Shown piece by piece: positions 5,084 through 6,109 of a DNA stretch of 6,109 bases (positions are counted from its first letter, which is position 1; every line of letters starts with the position of its first letter). The notes under the pieces were generated by a model, which had not been told where the DNA came from, ran no database searches, and worked only from the letters and a program-made list of their open reading frames with translations. The DNA is from Verrucomicrobiales bacterium (GTDB taxonomy: Bacteria > Verrucomicrobiota > Verrucomicrobiia > Verrucomicrobiales > Akkermansiaceae): contig DPWT01000059.1 in assembly GCA_003527555.1 (NCBI GenBank), positions 1 to 6,109 of the forward strand, in the 5' to 3' direction. The position numbers and the translations under genes are program-made.

Positions 5084-6109
5084 ATGAAAGTTCTCGTTAT
5101 TCTGTTTTTACTATGCGTTGGTATTTCTGCCCAAGCGGCACACCCGCTTGCAGATCCCGCAACACCATTGTTAGACGGTTATGCCATCACCTTTAGCGAT
5201 GAGTTTGAGGGGCAATCCCTCAATCCCAATAAATGGAATGTTGGAATCAATCGAGGCAATGCAGTTCAAACAAATCAGCACTCCACATACTCAAAAAATA
5301 ATATTTCATTTTCAGACGGAAAATTACTATTCCATGCACGGAAAGAAGCTAAGCCCGTCATAGGAAGAGTCTACGGAGGAGGCAAACAAACATTCCAATA
5401 CACAACAGCTGGAATCAATACCAACACCCTCTATCAACTCAAGGGTGAGTTTTACATCGAGATCCGGTGTACTCTACCTAAAAATCCAGGCGGTTATTGC
5501 GCGTTCTGGACTATGCCGGAGCAGAAAAAAGCTGTTGCCGTCATCGACCACCACGAGACAGATTTTTTCGAATTCAAATGTAACCCTGCAAAAGCAACAC
5601 ACTTTCGTTATTTCAGCTCACTTTGGTGGCACAAGATCACAAAAGATGAAGCAAAAGACCACCCGAAGGAAATCTCTAGCGAAAAAAATGTAGGTCTTTG
5701 GGTAAACGAGCAAAAACACAAACCCCACTTCCAACCATTCAATGGGCGAATCAAAAAAGGAATCGATTTCTCGAAACCATTCACCATGGGCTTCAAGGCG
5801 ACAAAGGATCTGCTCTCATGGCACATAGCTCAAAACGGGACTGCCTACAACACACCTCCTTACCTTGAATTCAAAAAACAACCAGTTCACTCCAAGCCTA
5901 TATCCTCTGAGAATAAACAACCGTTCCTGACGGTTACACGCGCAGTTCCGAAGTTTGACAATTACATCATCCTCAATTACAGGCTGAGCGAAGCCTCTTG
6001 GGCTGGAGGCCCCGTCGATCAGGGCGCACTCCCAGCAAATATGAGCGTCGATTACATTCGCGTTTATCAAAAACAATCACCAATACCTCGGGATCAACAT
6101 TTAAAATTA
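5084..6109 (+). CDS. Secreted glycoside hydrolase family 16-like enzyme (no stop before the window end)
   Basis: GH16 enzymes (laminarinases, agarases, porphyranases, carrageenases and others) hydrolyse beta-1,3 or beta-1,4 bonds in glucans and galactans by a retaining mechanism. I translated this frame from ATG 5084; it stays open for 342 codons to the window end. Residues 1-18 are a Sec signal peptide (MKVLVILFLL core, AQA before the likely cut). GH16 landmarks appear in order: SDEFEG (38-43) with Trp51, SDGKL (77-81), GEFYIEIRCTLP (121-132), AFW (140-142), the catalytic E-x-D-x-x-E as ETDFFE (158-163), a beta-sandwich end NYIILNY, and MSVDYIRVYQK (320-330). Glu158 would be the nucleophile and Glu163 the acid/base. 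Thr159 replaces the usual hydrophobic residue. The protein is near complete, since VDYIRVY normally ends the domain. The start lies 6 bp after the preceding stop. The gene looks more A+T-rich than its neighbours. The substrate subgroup is not determined. Confidence 0.85.
   Translation, partial: MKVLVILFLLCVGISAQAAHPLADPATPLLDGYAITFSDEFEGQSLNPNKWNVGINRGNAVQTNQHSTYSKNNISFSDGKLLFHARKEAKPVIGRVYGGGKQTFQYTTAGINTNTLYQLKGEFYIEIRCTLPKNPGGYCAFWTMPEQKKAVAVIDHHETDFFEFKCNPAKATHFRYFSSLWWHKITKDEAKDHPKEISSEKNVGLWVNEQKHKPHFQPFNGRIKKGIDFSKPFTMGFKATKDLLSWHIAQNGTAYNTPPYLEFKKQPVHSKPISSENKQPFLTVTRAVPKFDNYIILNYRLSEASWAGGPVDQGALPANMSVDYIRVYQKQSPIPRDQHLKL

Overview
The window reads as part of a carbohydrate-catabolism operon, with every gene on the + strand. 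The organism is most likely a Gram-negative member of the Planctomycetota/Verrucomicrobiota group. This is inferred from an exported DUF1080 protein next to a Gfo/Idh/MocA oxidoreductase, from GH16 and sugar-acid enzymes in the same cluster, and from gene starts without Shine-Dalgarno sequences. No rRNA or marker gene is present to settle the phylum.

Layout: (1) 3-632, a D-2-hydroxyacid dehydrogenase whose reading frame is cut by an in-frame TAA at 39-41, leaving an intact NAD-binding half from ATG 75. (2) 733-1821, a malate/L-lactate dehydrogenase-family (Ldh_2) NAD(P)-dependent oxidoreductase. (3) 1937-3034, a PfkB sugar kinase of the 2-keto-3-deoxygluconate kinase type. (4) 3052-3975, an exported DUF1080 (3-keto-disaccharide hydrolase family) protein. 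(5) 4034-5077, a cytoplasmic Gfo/Idh/MocA dehydrogenase. (6) 5084 to the window end, an exported GH16-family glycoside hydrolase. The last gene has no stop codon before the window ends, but its domain looks essentially complete.

A plausible joint role, which is inference, is this. GH16 and possibly DUF1080 act on a polysaccharide or its oligosaccharides outside the cytoplasm. The imported sugars are then oxidised and reduced by the three dehydrogenases. A 2-keto-3-deoxy sugar acid is phosphorylated by the kinase for aldol cleavage by an aldolase not in this window. The polysaccharide cannot be named from the sequence. No transporter, SusC/D pair or regulator is present here.

The intergenic gaps carry the most unusual structure. 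Three same-orientation copies of a REP-like palindrome, each headed by GTAG, lie at or just after three stop codons (651-679, 1829-1857, 3972-3998). The third supplies the stop codon of the DUF1080 gene. In the first two gaps the palindrome is followed, after exactly 20 bp, by a cluster of AATCCTG units, so they look like copies of one composite element. The other two gaps are only 17 bp (3035-3051) and 6 bp (5078-5083) and carry no repeat. No stretch over 300 bp lacks a gene.
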